NCBI RefSeq assembly: GCF_000422645.1
Contig: NZ_AUGL01000011.1
Location: forward strand, 116,665 to 180,664
Source: Ferrimonas futtsuensis DSM 18154
GTDB lineage: Bacteria > Pseudomonadota > Gammaproteobacteria > Enterobacterales > Shewanellaceae
DNA length: 64,000 nt
Direction of reading: 5' to 3'
Shown: piece by piece, positions 7,214 through 16,474 of the stretch
Numbering within the stretch: position 1 is the first letter of the stretch
Layout of the letters: each line of letters opens with the position of its first letter
Notes under the pieces: model-generated
Seen by the model: the letters and a program-made list of their open reading frames with translations, nothing else
The model's database searches: none
Told to the model about the DNA's origin: nothing
Program-made: the position numbers and the translations under genes

Positions 7214-8401
7214 ATGACCGAGTTACTGCAATCTGGCCGCAACCGCATCAAATGGGCTCGGGCCCATATGCCCATCGTGCGTGCCCTGGGGGAGGAGTTT
7301 GCCCGCAGCCGCCCCTTCGAGGGCCTGACGCTGGGGATCTGCCTGCACGTTGAGGCCAAGACCGGAGTCTGGTTGGAGACGCTGACCAAGGGGGGCGCCC
7401 GGGTGGTGATCACCGGCAGTCCCGGCACCACTCAGGATGATACCGCCGAGGCGATCCGACAGGATTACGGGGTGCAGGTTCTGGGGCACAGGAGTGAGAG
7501 CTTCGAGGATCACATCGAGCAGTGTCGTCAGGTACTGCGGGCCGAGCCGCAGATCCTGTCGGACAACGGCGCCGATCTTCACAGCCTGTTGTTCAGCGAA
7601 GCGGAGTTTGCCCCTCTGCGTGGCACCCTGCTGGGGGCCACCGAGGAGACCACCACCGGGGCCAACCGTTTGCGCCAGCTGGCGCCGGACCAGGGCTTCC
7701 CGACCCTGGTGATCAACGACACCCAGGCCAAGCGCATCGTCGAGAACCGTTACGGTGTCGGCAGCTCCGTGGTGGATGGCATCATGCGCGCCACCAACGT
7801 GATGCTTCATGGCAAGCGGGCGGTGGTGATCGGCTATGGCTACTGTGGCAGCGGTGTGGCGATGCGTCTTCGGGGCATGGGCGCCCATGTCACCGTGGTG
7901 GAACAGGATCCCCTTATCCGCCTCGAAGCCCATATGGAGGGGTTCCCCACAAACGACCTGGAGCCGGCCCTGGCACAGGCAGAGCTGGTGGTGACGGTGA
8001 CTGGCTGCGACGGGGTGTTGACCCGGGATCATTTTCCCCTGCTCAGACATGGGGCGATCCTGGCCAACGCCGGCCACTTCGCCCGGGAGATGGAGCTCGA
8101 TTCTCTGCGGGCCGAATCGGAGAGCGTTACCCGCATCCGTGAACAGGTGGAGGCGTTTCGCTACAAGGGCAAAACCCTCTACCTGCTCAGTGGCGGCAAT
8201 CTGGTGAACCTGGCGGCTGGGGACGGCAATCCGGTGGAGATCATGGACCTGGGGCTGGCGATGCAGGCCCTGAGTCTGGCGGCGGTGGCGCGCCCCGGCC
8301 AAGCGTACCCCAATGAGCCACAGCCGGTGCCCCGACCCATCGAGATGCAGGTGGCCAGGCTAGCGGTGGATCACTGGATCCGCAAAGGTGCTCCCCAGTA
8401 G
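7214..8401 (+). CDS. Divergent S-adenosylhomocysteine hydrolase family protein
   Basis: NAD-dependent adenosylhomocysteinase homologue of 395 residues, shorter than the usual 430-480. Preserved family landmarks are H45 in L-H-V-E-A-K-T, E144-E-T-T-T-G, N168-D-T, K173, N178, the NAD-binding G-Y-G-Y-C-G-S-G at 207-214 and N285-A-G-H-F. Deviations are E177 in place of the canonical catalytic Asp and the lack of the C-terminal Lys/Tyr tail that reaches the neighbouring cofactor. Many gammaproteobacteria recycle SAH with MtnN/LuxS instead, so this may act on a related thioether nucleoside (inference). The ATG follows AAGGAG closely. Its 3' end overlaps the convergent lysR gene by 42 bp. Confidence 0.8.
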   Translation: MTELLQSGRNRIKWARAHMPIVRALGEEFARSRPFEGLTLGICLHVEAKTGVWLETLTKGGARVVITGSPGTTQDDTAEAIRQDYGVQVLGHRSESFEDHIEQCRQVLRAEPQILSDNGADLHSLLFSEAEFAPLRGTLLGATEETTTGANRLRQLAPDQGFPTLVINDTQAKRIVENRYGVGSSVVDGIMRATNVMLHGKRAVVIGYGYCGSGVAMRLRGMGAHVTVVEQDPLIRLEAHMEGFPTNDLEPALAQAELVVTVTGCDGVLTRDHFPLLRHGAILANAGHFAREMELDSLRAESESVTRIREQVEAFRYKGKTLYLLSGGNLVNLAAGDGNPVEIMDLGLAMQALSLAAVARPGQAYPNEPQPVPRPIEMQVARLAVDHWIRKGAPQ

Positions 8402-9262
8402 TTCCAGCAGTCGCTCCAGCCTGGGAGGCTTGTTCTCCCGGGCGGGGTAGACCACAGACAGGGGAACCGGGTGCAGCCACTGATCCATCTGCGCCTGTAG
8501 GGTGCCCTGGTTCAACTCGCTGCGGCAGAGAAACTCCAGGGCGGTGGTGATGCCGACGCCGCTGCGGGCCAGACGCAGGGCCATGGCTTCACTGTCGGTC
8601 TCCACCACGAACTGGGGTTTGACCAGCACCGGCTGACCGGATTCGTCGATAAAGTCCCAGTTGCGGCCGGTGAGGCAGTGGCGATAGTGGATGCAGCGGT
8701 GTCCCGCCAACTGTTCTATGGTGGTGGGCACCCCGGCCTGGCGCCAGTAGTCCGGGCTGGCCACCAGTTTGGTGTCCAGCTGGCACAGGGGGCGGCACAC
8801 CATGGAGCTGTCCTCCAGACGACCGATCTGCAGCGCCAGATCGATACCCCGACCCACCAGGTCCTCCACCGACTCGCCAATCAGCACCTCCAGCCTGACG
8901 CTGGGGTGCTTCAACAGCATCTGCGCCAGGCAGTGGTGCAGGGGTTCGGCGTCCAATACCGCCGGCACCTGAATTCTCAGAGAGCCCCGAATCTCCGTGG
9001 CCTGGTCGGCCATCTGCTGATCGGTGCGCTCCGCGTCGTTGAGCAACGGGGTGATCTGCTCCAGCAGCCGCTGTCCCTCATCGGTGAGGGACAGGCGCCG
9101 GGTGGTGCGATGCAGCAGGCGAACGCCGTAGTGTTCCTCCAGTTGGCGCACATGGCCGGAGATCAGGGCGCGGGAGAGATCCAGTGCCTCGGCGGCCGCG
9201 GCGAAGCTGCCCCGTTCCGCCACGGTGCGAAAGGTGAGCCATTGATCAAAGCGGTGTCGCAT
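8360..9262 (-). CDS. LysR-family transcriptional regulator
   Basis: A 300-residue regulator. The N-terminal helix-turn-helix covers about residues 5-64 (F-R-T-V-A-E-R-G-S-F-A-A-A-A-E-A-L), followed by a periplasmic-binding-like effector domain starting near G-S-L-R-I-Q. The usual LysR length is about 300. I moved the start from an upstream in-frame codon at 9301 to the ATG at 9262 because AAGGAG lies 7 bp before it. It overlaps the end of tapT by 17 bp and the 3' end of the SAHH-like gene tail to tail. Its target is unknown; the neighbouring SAHH homologue or mtr are candidates by position only. Confidence 0.88.
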   Translation of the reverse strand: MRHRFDQWLTFRTVAERGSFAAAAEALDLSRALISGHVRQLEEHYGVRLLHRTTRRLSLTDEGQRLLEQITPLLNDAERTDQQMADQATEIRGSLRIQVPAVLDAEPLHHCLAQMLLKHPSVRLEVLIGESVEDLVGRGIDLALQIGRLEDSSMVCRPLCQLDTKLVASPDYWRQAGVPTTIEQLAGHRCIHYRHCLTGRNWDFIDESGQPVLVKPQFVVETDSEAMALRLARSGVGITTALEFLCRSELNQGTLQAQMDQWLHPVPLSVVYPARENKPPRLERLLELLGSTFADPVIHR

Positions 9263-9992
9263 CCCGTTGCTCCTTCTGTTGGCAGGCGGCCAGGCGGTCA
9301 AACGCCTCCCCCTCTGTGGGCACCGGCAGCTGGTGTTTACCTGCGTAGTAGCGGCGGGAGAACACCTGGAAGAAGGCGTCCATCACCTCGGCGGCGTGGG
9401 GTTCCCCTGCCAGCTCCAGCACCATGGCGGCTACCTCGGCGGTGGCCAGCTGATGATCGTGAACCGCTTCCCTGAGTTTGTAGTTGCTCAATCGCGCCGG
9501 ATTGATGCTCAGTACCGGCATCTGCCTCAGGTAGGGGCTCTTAAAGTAGATTTTACGCGCCTGGGCCCAGGTGGCGTCCAGCAGGACAAACAGCGGCCGC
9601 TTGCCGGGTGGGCAGGGCTGCGGGGCTTCCACCACCTGTTGGTCTTCCACATAGGCATCGGGAAACACCAGGTAGGGTTGCCAGCCGGGGTCGGCCAAAT
9701 AGGCCAGCAGCCGGGGATCCGGTTCGGTGCGATCCCAGGCGAAGGCGGCGGTGTCCGGTAGGATCTCGGCGATGAGCCGACCGGTATTGGTGGGCTTCAT
9801 CGGCTCCTTGCGGTGCATGATCAGGCAGAACGCCGGGGTCACCTGCTGAGGCAGACGGCAATCGCAGACGCAATGGCTCTGGGCAATCTGACAGCGGGGA
9901 CAGCGCACCATGGTGGCGCCCCGGGATTGATAGGGCTTGCTGGACTCGGTCACCAGCCTGCTCCGCAAGGTGAGTACCGCGTTCTCCATCAT
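9246..9992 (-). CDS. tapT: tRNA-uridine aminocarboxypropyltransferase (DTW domain)
   Basis: Transfers the 3-amino-3-carboxypropyl group of S-adenosylmethionine to uridine in the tRNA variable loop (acp3U), as known for E. coli TapT/YfiP. The 248 residues show an N-terminal Cys cluster (C-P-R-C, then C-V-C-D-C), the block M-K-P-T-N-T-G-R-L-I-A-E-I-L-P-D-T, the D-A-T-W signature near residue 140, R-L-S-N-Y-K-L-R-E-A and T-A-E-V. The N-terminus M-M-E-N-A-V-L aligns with the E. coli protein, supporting the ATG at 9992, which overlaps the mtr stop as TGATG; a GTG lies one codon earlier. Confidence 0.88.
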   Translation of the reverse strand: MMENAVLTLRSRLVTESSKPYQSRGATMVRCPRCQIAQSHCVCDCRLPQQVTPAFCLIMHRKEPMKPTNTGRLIAEILPDTAAFAWDRTEPDPRLLAYLADPGWQPYLVFPDAYVEDQQVVEAPQPCPPGKRPLFVLLDATWAQARKIYFKSPYLRQMPVLSINPARLSNYKLREAVHDHQLATAEVAAMVLELAGEPHAAEVMDAFFQVFSRRYYAGKHQLPVPTEGEAFDRLAACQQKEQRDATPL

Positions 9993-11227
9993 CACTGTCC
10001 GAATACCGGCAATAGTTGCAGTTTACCGGCAATTTCACACAGGGCCACCGTCAGGCCAAATGCCACCACCAGCCAGATGGCACCTTGGCCACCCGGGGCG
10101 CGGTAGTCGCCGCTGGGGTGGCGGCGGCGTACGGCACGGGCCATCAGTGCCGGCACAATGGCGGCCCACAGGGTGGCGGCCAGCCCGGCAAAGCCGATGG
10201 CGTAAATAAAGCCATGGGGCCAGGCCAGAGCCAGCAGCAGCGGTGGCAGGAAGGTGATGGCGGCGGTCTTGCTGCGTCCGGAGACCGAGTTGTCGAAGCC
10301 AAACAGGTCGGCGATAAAGTCAAACAGGCCCAGGGTCACCCCCAGGAAGGAGCTGGCCACCGCCAGATTGGCGAACAGCGAGAGCATGGTGCCCAGGTTG
10401 CCGCCGTCGTTGTGCTCCAGGGCCGCCACCAGGTCGCCCATGTTGCCCCCGGCCTGGATCACCGGCAGCATCTGCTGCTGGCTGAGGTTGCCAAAGGTCA
10501 GGGTCAACCAAAGCAGGTAGATGGTGAAGGCCAGGCCGGTACCCAACAGCAGGGCCAGGGCGATGCGCCTGGGCTGTTTGCCGTAGTACTTCACCAGGCT
10601 GGGCACGTTTCCATGGTAGCCGAAGGAGGCCAGCATAAAGGGCAGCGCCGCCAGGCCGAAGATGGCGTAGCTTTTGCCCTCTTCCGGAGCGGGGAACAGC
10701 TTGGCGGCCTCGATGCCCGGAGCCAGATCCAGGGTGGAGGCGGCGAAGGTGATCAGCATGGCGCCGATCATGATGGTGCTGAGACGATCCACCGCCGCAG
10801 CCCCCAGCCAGACGATGATTGCCAGTACCCCGGCGAAGCACAGGGCTGCCGGCTTGGCGCCCAGTTCCAGTCCCAAGGAAGCGGAGAGTCCGTGACTGAC
10901 GATGGAACTGCCGCCACTGATGTAGGCGTAGGTCAGGATGTAGAGTACGAAGGCGATGGAGACGCCGTTGGCCACCCGCCACGGGCGTCCCAGGGTTTCG
11001 CCCACCATGGAGTCGAAGCTGGCCCCGACGGGGAAATGCAGGTTGGTCTCCAGCACAAACAGGCCGGAAAGCAGCATGCACAGCCAGGCGAAGGCCAGCA
11101 TCGCCAGGCTGTAGCCGTACCACATGCCGGCGCCGGTGACCGGAAGGGAAAACATGCCGGCCCCGACGGTGGTGGCGGCGATGATCATGGCCCCGCCAAG
11201 GAGGCCGGGGGAGGAGCGGTGTGTCAT
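9992..11227 (-). CDS. mtr: Mtr-type tryptophan permease
   Basis: Inner-membrane proton/aromatic amino acid symporter of the HAAAP family, 411 residues with about 11 hydrophobic spans. Blocks shared with E. coli Mtr are G-A-G-M-F-S-L-P, F-V-L-Y-I-L-T-Y-A-Y-I-S, F-G-Y-H-G-N-V-P-S-L, A-S-S-F-L-G-V-T-L-G-L-F-D and A-A-I-V-P-A-L-M-A-R, closer to Mtr than to TyrP. The frame extends far upstream, but the ATG at 11227 lies after the plsB terminator and gives the family N-terminus. It is translationally coupled to tapT. I saw no TrpR or TyrR box in the short upstream gap. Confidence 0.88.
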   Translation of the reverse strand: MTHRSSPGLLGGAMIIAATTVGAGMFSLPVTGAGMWYGYSLAMLAFAWLCMLLSGLFVLETNLHFPVGASFDSMVGETLGRPWRVANGVSIAFVLYILTYAYISGGSSIVSHGLSASLGLELGAKPAALCFAGVLAIIVWLGAAAVDRLSTIMIGAMLITFAASTLDLAPGIEAAKLFPAPEEGKSYAIFGLAALPFMLASFGYHGNVPSLVKYYGKQPRRIALALLLGTGLAFTIYLLWLTLTFGNLSQQQMLPVIQAGGNMGDLVAALEHNDGGNLGTMLSLFANLAVASSFLGVTLGLFDFIADLFGFDNSVSGRSKTAAITFLPPLLLALAWPHGFIYAIGFAGLAATLWAAIVPALMARAVRRRHPSGDYRAPGGQGAIWLVVAFGLTVALCEIAGKLQLLPVFGQ

Positions 11228-11243
11228 TGGGTATTCCAAACTC

Positions 11244-11266
11244 AAAAAGGGCCCCGAAGGGCCCTT
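11244..11266 (-). terminator. Intrinsic terminator after plsB
   Basis: On the minus strand AAGGGCC-CTTCGG-GGCCCTT is followed by a short T-run, 18 bp past the plsB stop and 17 bp before the mtr start. It may partly limit read-through into mtr. Confidence 0.75.
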
Positions 11267-11283
11267 GGACAGTAAAGCCGTGG

Positions 11284-13695
11284 TCAGCCTGCCTGGCTGA
11301 TGGAGGCGCGCATGCTGACCGGCAGCTGGGTCAGCACCAGCTGGGCCAGTTCCTTGATCAGGTCGGTGTCCGGCTGGTCGCCGATGCAGCCCATCTCCTT
11401 CAGTCTCAGGGTCAGGGTGTTGAACACCTTCTTGTCGAAGAACTCCGGCGCACTGGTGCCGTGGAGCTTGCACAGGCGCTCGGCCAGCTTGGTGGCCTCC
11501 TTCTCCAGAGAACCACGCTCGATGTTAGGCTCGGTCTGCAGCCGGGCCAGCAGAATGGCGTATCGCTGCAGGGTCTCCTGGCTGATGGCCGCCAGCTGCA
11601 TCAGGCTGTTGCGATGGCTTTCCACTATGGTCAGCTGGCCATGGTCATCCTCAAGCAGGTGACCATGGTTGATCAGCTCGTTGATCAGGGCGTGCAGATA
11701 CTCATCCAGCTCGCCATCCAGGCCCATAAACAGCTCGGCCTGCAGCAAGGGATAGAGTTTGTGGGCGTCGTTGATCAGCTGCTTGCGGCTGGGTTTGGCG
11801 CTTTTTACCACCAGTGAGGCCAGCAGACTGGGCAAGATCATCAGATGCAGGATGTTGTTGCGGTAGTAGGTCATGGTGACCGCCTGGTGGTCGGCGATGC
11901 TGACGATTTCACCCAGATCATCCTGGCTCAGCTGAAACTTCTCCAGATCCAAGACGGTTTGCAGTACGTCCTTGCCATTCCCCTCGGTCAGGGTGGTGTA
12001 GGGGGTGTAGGGCACCGCCTGCAGCAATTTCAGGTAGAAATCCAGTTGCTGCTCCAGGGTGGCCCTTGGCATGGCGTGCTGAGGCGTCGCCAGCAGGGTG
12101 GTGGCGGTCAGGGTCACCGAGCTGACGGCGGCGGCGTCGTTGATGTTGCACATCAGCTGATTGGCCAGCTCGTTCACCGCCGGGGTCAGCCACGGCTGTC
12201 GCTGCTCTGGATCATCCTGGGTGTCCTCGCGCCAGTTGGGCACCTTGTCGTTGAGGAACTGGTGCACAGTGATGGGCTGGCCAAAGTTGACGTAGCCTTC
12301 ACCATAATTGCGCAGCTTCTTGATGGCGGACAGCACCTGACCCATTCCCTCTTTCTCTTTCTTCTTACCTTTCAGCTCCTTGTGATAGGTGGACACCTCC
12401 ATCACATGGTCATAACCAAGGTAGATGGGCACCAGGGTCACCGGCCGTTCGATGCCGCGCAGCACCGTCTGGATGGTCATGGCGATCATCCCGGTCTTGG
12501 GTGGCAGCAGGCGACCGGTGCGGGAGCGGCCCCCTTCGCAGAAGTACTCGATGGAGTAGCCCCGGGCGAACAGTTGGTGCAGGTACTCACGGAAGACGTC
12601 GGCGTACAGCTTGTTGCCTCGGAAGGAGCGGCGGATAAAGAAGGCACCGCCCTGGCGGAAGATGGGGCCGGCGGGCCAGAAGTTCAGGTTCACCCCGGCG
12701 GCGATGTGCGGTGGCACCATCCCCTGCTGGTAGATGATGTAGGAGAGCAGCAGGTAGTCCATGTGGCTGCGGTGGCAGGGCACGAACACGATCTCGTGAC
12801 CATCCTGAGACAACTGACGCACCTGCTCGGCACCGCGGACGTTGATGCCATTGTAGATCTTGTTCCACAACCAGGAGAGGATGCGCTCGCCAATGCGAAT
12901 CAGGTTGCTGGAGTAGTCGGCGGCGATCTCCTCCAGATATTCTGTGGCCTTTTCACGGGCTTTCTCTTCGCTGATCCCTTTGCTCCTGGCTTCGTCGGCC
13001 ACCGCTTGCTGCAGTCCTTTCGAAGCCAGCAGGCTGGCAAACAGGGCTTGACGGTCCGGCAGACGCGGGCCGGTGGCCACGGTGCGCTGACGACCGAAAT
13101 GCACCCGGGCAACCCGGGCCAGCTTCTGGGCAATGCCCTCGTCGGTGCCGTGATTGTCGGCCATGTAGCGCAGGGACACAGGTCGGGAGAAGCGGATAAA
13201 GCTATCCCGGCCCAGCATCATCAGAATGAAGAACTTGCGCAGCCAGGTGGGGTGCTCGCGGTTCAGCAGGGTGGCGGAGACACTCTCCTCCTTGCCTGGA
13301 TCTCTGCCCCAGAACAGGGAGACCGGCACCACCTGGGCGTCCAGGTCGTCGTGGGTGCGGTGCAAGCCCAGCAGTTTCTCGAAGCGGGCCATAAAGTCCG
13401 CTTTCTTGCGCTTGCCAAACAGGGGCGTTGCCCCATTGAGCCACACCACCCGGCTGACCTTCTCCCCTTTCACTTCCAGAGGCTCCAGGGGGCTGGGCAG
13501 GCCGCAGTTCAGGGCGGCTTCATGAAGGGCCAGCAGGTCGGAGTGAGATTCGTGCGCCATCACGTACACCAGGGGCCGCTTGGGATCGATATCCAGCTCG
13601 GAGATGGGGTCCTCGGGCACCAGGCGGGTGGTCACTACCGGCTTTTGCAGCCAGCGGGCACCCTGCATCCAGGGTGAAAGGTAGTTTTGATTCAC
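11284..13695 (-). CDS. plsB: Glycerol-3-phosphate acyltransferase
   Basis: Inner-membrane enzyme making lysophosphatidate from glycerol-3-phosphate and acyl-ACP or acyl-CoA, the first step of phospholipid synthesis. At 803 residues it is the size of E. coli PlsB. The catalytic H-x4-D is H308-R-S-H-M-D313, followed by the block [13 protein letters not shown] and the [11 protein letters not shown] substrate-binding motif. It lies divergent from lexA, as in many enteric and marine gammaproteobacteria. A 184-bp gap between the two holds the LexA boxes, which could also affect plsB. Confidence 0.95.
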   Translation of the reverse strand: MNQNYLSPWMQGARWLQKPVVTTRLVPEDPISELDIDPKRPLVYVMAHESHSDLLALHEAALNCGLPSPLEPLEVKGEKVSRVVWLNGATPLFGKRKKADFMARFEKLLGLHRTHDDLDAQVVPVSLFWGRDPGKEESVSATLLNREHPTWLRKFFILMMLGRDSFIRFSRPVSLRYMADNHGTDEGIAQKLARVARVHFGRQRTVATGPRLPDRQALFASLLASKGLQQAVADEARSKGISEEKAREKATEYLEEIAADYSSNLIRIGERILSWLWNKIYNGINVRGAEQVRQLSQDGHEIVFVPCHRSHMDYLLLSYIIYQQGMVPPHIAAGVNLNFWPAGPIFRQGGAFFIRRSFRGNKLYADVFREYLHQLFARGYSIEYFCEGGRSRTGRLLPPKTGMIAMTIQTVLRGIERPVTLVPIYLGYDHVMEVSTYHKELKGKKKEKEGMGQVLSAIKKLRNYGEGYVNFGQPITVHQFLNDKVPNWREDTQDDPEQRQPWLTPAVNELANQLMCNINDAAAVSSVTLTATTLLATPQHAMPRATLEQQLDFYLKLLQAVPYTPYTTLTEGNGKDVLQTVLDLEKFQLSQDDLGEIVSIADHQAVTMTYYRNNILHLMILPSLLASLVVKSAKPSRKQLINDAHKLYPLLQAELFMGLDGELDEYLHALINELINHGHLLEDDHGQLTIVESHRNSLMQLAAISQETLQRYAILLARLQTEPNIERGSLEKEATKLAERLCKLHGTSAPEFFDKKVFNTLTLRLKEMGCIGDQPDTDLIKELAQLVLTQLPVSMRASISQAG

Positions 13696-13834
13696 CGTTG
13701 AGTTCGCTTCTTGTTCTTCAATTGACGTAGATTCTACACCGAAAGCGCCCGATGCGGCAGTGGCTCAGAGAGTCCGTTGTCTCAAACTGTTCTGAGACTT
13801 CTGTCTGCAAATAACTGTTGAATTAATCGCCTAC

Positions 13835-13850
13835 CTGTATATACTCACAG
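13835..13850 (+). promoter_or_regulatory. LexA (SOS) box 1
   Basis: CTGTATATACTCACAG matches CTGT-N8-ACAG exactly, 30 bp before the lexA start. Confidence 0.93.
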
Positions 13851-13855
13851 TGGTA

Positions 13856-13871
13856 CTGTATAGATAAACAG
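13856..13871 (+). promoter_or_regulatory. LexA (SOS) box 2
   Basis: CTGTATAGATAAACAG matches CTGT-N8-ACAG exactly, on the same face 21 bp after box 1, the tandem arrangement of autoregulated lexA promoters. Confidence 0.93.
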
Positions 13872-13879
13872 GTAGAAAT

Positions 13880-14500
13880 ATGAAGCCGCTAACCCCGAGA
13901 CAGAGCCAGGTGCTGGAGCTTATCCGCAGTCACATGCAGGAGACCGGCATGCCACCCACCCGGGCTGAGATCGCCAAGAGCTTGGGGTTCCGCAGTGCCA
14001 ATGCCGCCGAGGAGCACCTCAAGGCCCTGGCACGCAAACAGGTGATCGAGATAGTGCCCGGCACCTCCAGGGGCATTCGTCTGCTGGACAGCGGACCCGA
14101 GCCGGAGCAGCTGGGTTTGCCCCTGATTGGTCAGGTGGCCGCCGGTGAACCCATTCTGGCTCAGCAGCATATCGAGCAGCACTGCCAGATGGATCCGGCC
14201 ATGTTTCACCCCAGCGCCGACTTTCTGCTGAGGGTGCGCGGAGACTCCATGGTGGATATCGGCATCATGGATGGCGATCTGCTGGCGGTACACAGTCAGA
14301 AGGACGCTCGAAACGGTCAGGTGGTGGTGGCCAGAGTTGGAGAAGATGTGACGGTAAAACGCTTCGAACGTAAGGGTAACGTCGTCTATCTGCACGCAGA
14401 GAACCAAGAGTATCAACCCATAGTGGTCGACCTGGAGCAGGAGTACATGTGCATCGAGGGTCTGGCAGTGGGGGTGATTCGAAATGGAGGATTGCACTGA
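13880..14500 (+). CDS. lexA: SOS repressor LexA
   Basis: Repressor of DNA-damage genes that cleaves itself when RecA filaments form. The 206 residues comprise a winged helix (1-70; [17 protein letters not shown]) and a serine-peptidase domain with the A88-G89 cleavage site, nucleophile S123 in G-D-S-M and general base K160 in T-V-K-R-F. Two LexA boxes directly upstream show autoregulation. The stop overlaps the sulA start as TGATG, so the two form one SOS operon. Confidence 0.97.
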   Translation: MKPLTPRQSQVLELIRSHMQETGMPPTRAEIAKSLGFRSANAAEEHLKALARKQVIEIVPGTSRGIRLLDSGPEPEQLGLPLIGQVAAGEPILAQQHIEQHCQMDPAMFHPSADFLLRVRGDSMVDIGIMDGDLLAVHSQKDARNGQVVVARVGEDVTVKRFERKGNVVYLHAENQEYQPIVVDLEQEYMCIEGLAVGVIRNGGLH

Positions 14501-14949
14501 TGAAAAGCCGCCAGGCAACACAATACCGTCACCCTGGCCTGTGGCAGGGCAACTGGAACCACGGCGCCAGCCTGAACAAGCTGGAAGATGACATCGAGAC
14601 CCTGACCCGCCTCGCGCCGGAACTGGCCGAGTTGAGCCGTAAGCAGCGCTGGCTGGTGCTGGTCAACCCACCCGCCTTCGGCTGGAAGCGGATCCTTCAG
14701 GAGGCCGGTGTGGCCATGGATCGCATCCTGCTGGTGCGCTGTCAGGACGAGGTCGAGGGCCAGTGGGCCGTGGAGCAGGCCTTGCGCGGGCGCACCTGTT
14801 CGGCGGTGCTGGCCTGGTTGCCCACCATCGCCGCCCGTGACTGGCGCCGCCTGGAGCTGGCCAGTCGTCGAGCCGATTGCTGTGGTTATCTGTTTCAACC
14901 CCAGCGCCATTCCATGACTCCTGCCCTGGTCAGCAACTGGATCCACTGA
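14500..14949 (+). CDS. sulA: SOS cell-division inhibitor SulA
   Basis: Blocks FtsZ polymerisation during the SOS response. The 149 residues are slightly shorter than E. coli SulA (169). The recognisable core is R-W-L-V-L-V-N-P-P followed about 35 residues later by the A-V-L-A-W-L-P block and a C-terminal R-R-A-D-C-C-G-Y-L-F. The ATG shares its A with the lexA stop and has GGAGG 9 bp upstream; a longer in-frame start at 14449 lies inside lexA and is unlikely. Control through the lexA promoter is implied. Confidence 0.85.
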   Translation: MKSRQATQYRHPGLWQGNWNHGASLNKLEDDIETLTRLAPELAELSRKQRWLVLVNPPAFGWKRILQEAGVAMDRILLVRCQDEVEGQWAVEQALRGRTCSAVLAWLPTIAARDWRRLELASRRADCCGYLFQPQRHSMTPALVSNWIH

Positions 14950-14952
14950 TTT

Positions 14953-15002
14953 TCGGGAAAAAGGGGGGCTTTAGGCTGTAATTAGCCCCAATCCCGATTT
15001 TT
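14953..15002 (+). terminator. Two-part hairpin terminator after sulA
   Basis: An outer stem TCGGGA/TCCCGA encloses an inner stem GGGGCT/AGCCCC and is followed by five Ts. It lies right after the sulA stop. Confidence 0.65.
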
Positions 15003-15132
15003 GAATCTTATTCGCCCCTTGTCTGCGATAATTCGCTCATTCTTTCATCTGTTTAGACTTATATCCCGACTCGGGCGGCATATAAGGCATTTCCTCTATT
15101 TTGCCCTTCCATTGTTTCATTGAGTGCTATTC

Positions 15133-15146
15133 TTGATCTTGATCAA
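15133..15146 (+). promoter_or_regulatory. FNR-type box upstream of the cytochrome oxidase operon
   Basis: TTGATCTTGATCAA fits the FNR consensus TTGAT-N4-ATCAA in all ten fixed positions. It lies about 190 bp before the coxB start. Anaerobic repression of the aerobic oxidase by an FNR/EtrA protein is the natural inference. Confidence 0.75.
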
Positions 15147-15336
15147 ATGAGTTTGTCTCATTAGGTTAGGAAAAGACACGATCGCAGAATCGTGTGCGGC
15201 GGAGTGACTCCGGATTTAGCGGTTCCGCGGTATGCCCAAACCTTTTGAGGGGGAGGGGAGCTTCATAGGGCTGTGAATTACTGTGCTGGCTCTCTTCTGG
15301 ATATTGCAGGTTGCAATACACAGAGGAGCAGTATTT

Positions 15337-16464
15337 GTGAGACGTTACTTTTCGTTGGTGATCGGCCTGGTGCTGATGCCAACCCTGGCGCTGGCCACGG
15401 AATCAGACTACAACCTGACACCCGGGGTGACCGCCATCAGCGAGCAGGTTTACGGCCTGCATATGACCATCTTCTACATCTGTTGTGCCATTGCGGCGGT
15501 GGTGTTTGGCATCATGCTCTATTCGCTGATCCGTCACCGCAAGTCCAAGGGTGCCGTGCCCGCCAACTTCCATGAGAGCACCAAGATTGAGGTGCTGTGG
15601 ACGGTGATCCCGTTCATCATCCTGATCGTCATGGCGGTTCCCGCCACCAAGACCCTGGTGGCCATGGAGGATCCCAGTGCGTCGGATCTCACCATCCAGG
15701 TGACCGGCTCCCAATGGAAGTGGCACTACAAGTATTTCGACAAGGGGGTGGAGTTCTTCAGCCTGATGTCGACCCCACAAGAACAGATCAAGAACGCCGA
15801 AGCCAAGGGGGAGAACTACCTGCTCGAGGTGGACAAGCCGCTGGTGATCCCCGCCAATCGCAAGGTGCGGTTCCTGATGACTTCCGACGATGTCATCCAC
15901 TCCTGGTGGGTGCCAGCCTTCGCGGTGAAGAAAGACGCCAACCCGGGCTTCATCAACGAGGCCTGGACCAAGGTGGACAAGCCTGGCACCTACCGTGGTC
16001 AGTGTGCCGAGCTCTGTGGCAAGGACCACGGTTTCATGCCCGTGGTGGTGGAGGTGCTGCCCGAAGCGGAGTTCGACATCTGGCTGGCGGAGCAGCAGGA
16101 CTCGGCCGCCGCAGCGGCCCAGGCGGAGACCGCCGCCCTGACCGAGACCCTGACCATGGAGGAGTCCATGGCCCTGGGTGAGCAGGTCTATCTCTCCCGC
16201 TGCGCCGCCTGTCACATGCCCAATGGCGCCGGACTCCAGGGGGTGTTCCCCGCTCTGAAAGACAGCCCCATCGCTCTTGGCGAGCCTAAGGCCCACATCG
16301 ACATCGTGGTGCACGGCAAACCGGGCACCGCCATGCAGGCGTTCGCCGCGCAGCTGACCAACAAGGAGCTGGCGGCGGTAGTGACCTATGAGAGAAACGC
16401 CTGGGGCAACAACGCAGGCGACGTGATTCAGGCGGCGGATGTGGCTGCCTCCAAGGGACAGTGA
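15337..16464 (+). CDS. coxB: Cytochrome c oxidase subunit II with fused cytochrome c domain
   Basis: Receives electrons for the caa3-type oxidase. The 375 residues contain a signal/first hydrophobic segment, two membrane spans (about 42-64 and 86-104), a CuA cupredoxin domain with H188, C223, E225, C227, H231 and M234, and a C-terminal cytochrome c domain with C289-A-A-C-H293 and a probable Met ligand at 333. I chose the GTG at 15337 because AGAGGAG lies 8 bp upstream and it yields the signal peptide directly; a longer frame begins at 15283. First gene of the oxidase operon, behind the FNR-type box. Confidence 0.95.
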   Translation: MRRYFSLVIGLVLMPTLALATESDYNLTPGVTAISEQVYGLHMTIFYICCAIAAVVFGIMLYSLIRHRKSKGAVPANFHESTKIEVLWTVIPFIILIVMAVPATKTLVAMEDPSASDLTIQVTGSQWKWHYKYFDKGVEFFSLMSTPQEQIKNAEAKGENYLLEVDKPLVIPANRKVRFLMTSDDVIHSWWVPAFAVKKDANPGFINEAWTKVDKPGTYRGQCAELCGKDHGFMPVVVEVLPEAEFDIWLAEQQDSAAAAAQAETAALTETLTMEESMALGEQVYLSRCAACHMPNGAGLQGVFPALKDSPIALGEPKAHIDIVVHGKPGTAMQAFAAQLTNKELAAVVTYERNAWGNNAGDVIQAADVAASKGQ

Positions 16465-16474
16465 GGACAGGCCA

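Larger units (their letters stand above)
14950..15336 (+). other. Intergenic region sulA-coxB (387 bp)
   Basis: No gene is seen here. It holds the sulA terminator, an AT-rich stretch, a perfect FNR-type box (15133-15146), then three small inverted repeats in the presumed coxB leader: CACGAT/ATCGTG (15177-15194), CGGAG/CTCCG (15200-15212) and GCGG/CCGC (15219-15228). Confidence 0.7.

Noticed and set aside
8402..8470. A separate terminator for the SAHH-like gene
   Set aside because: I saw no stable hairpin with a T-run here; the region is lysR coding sequence.
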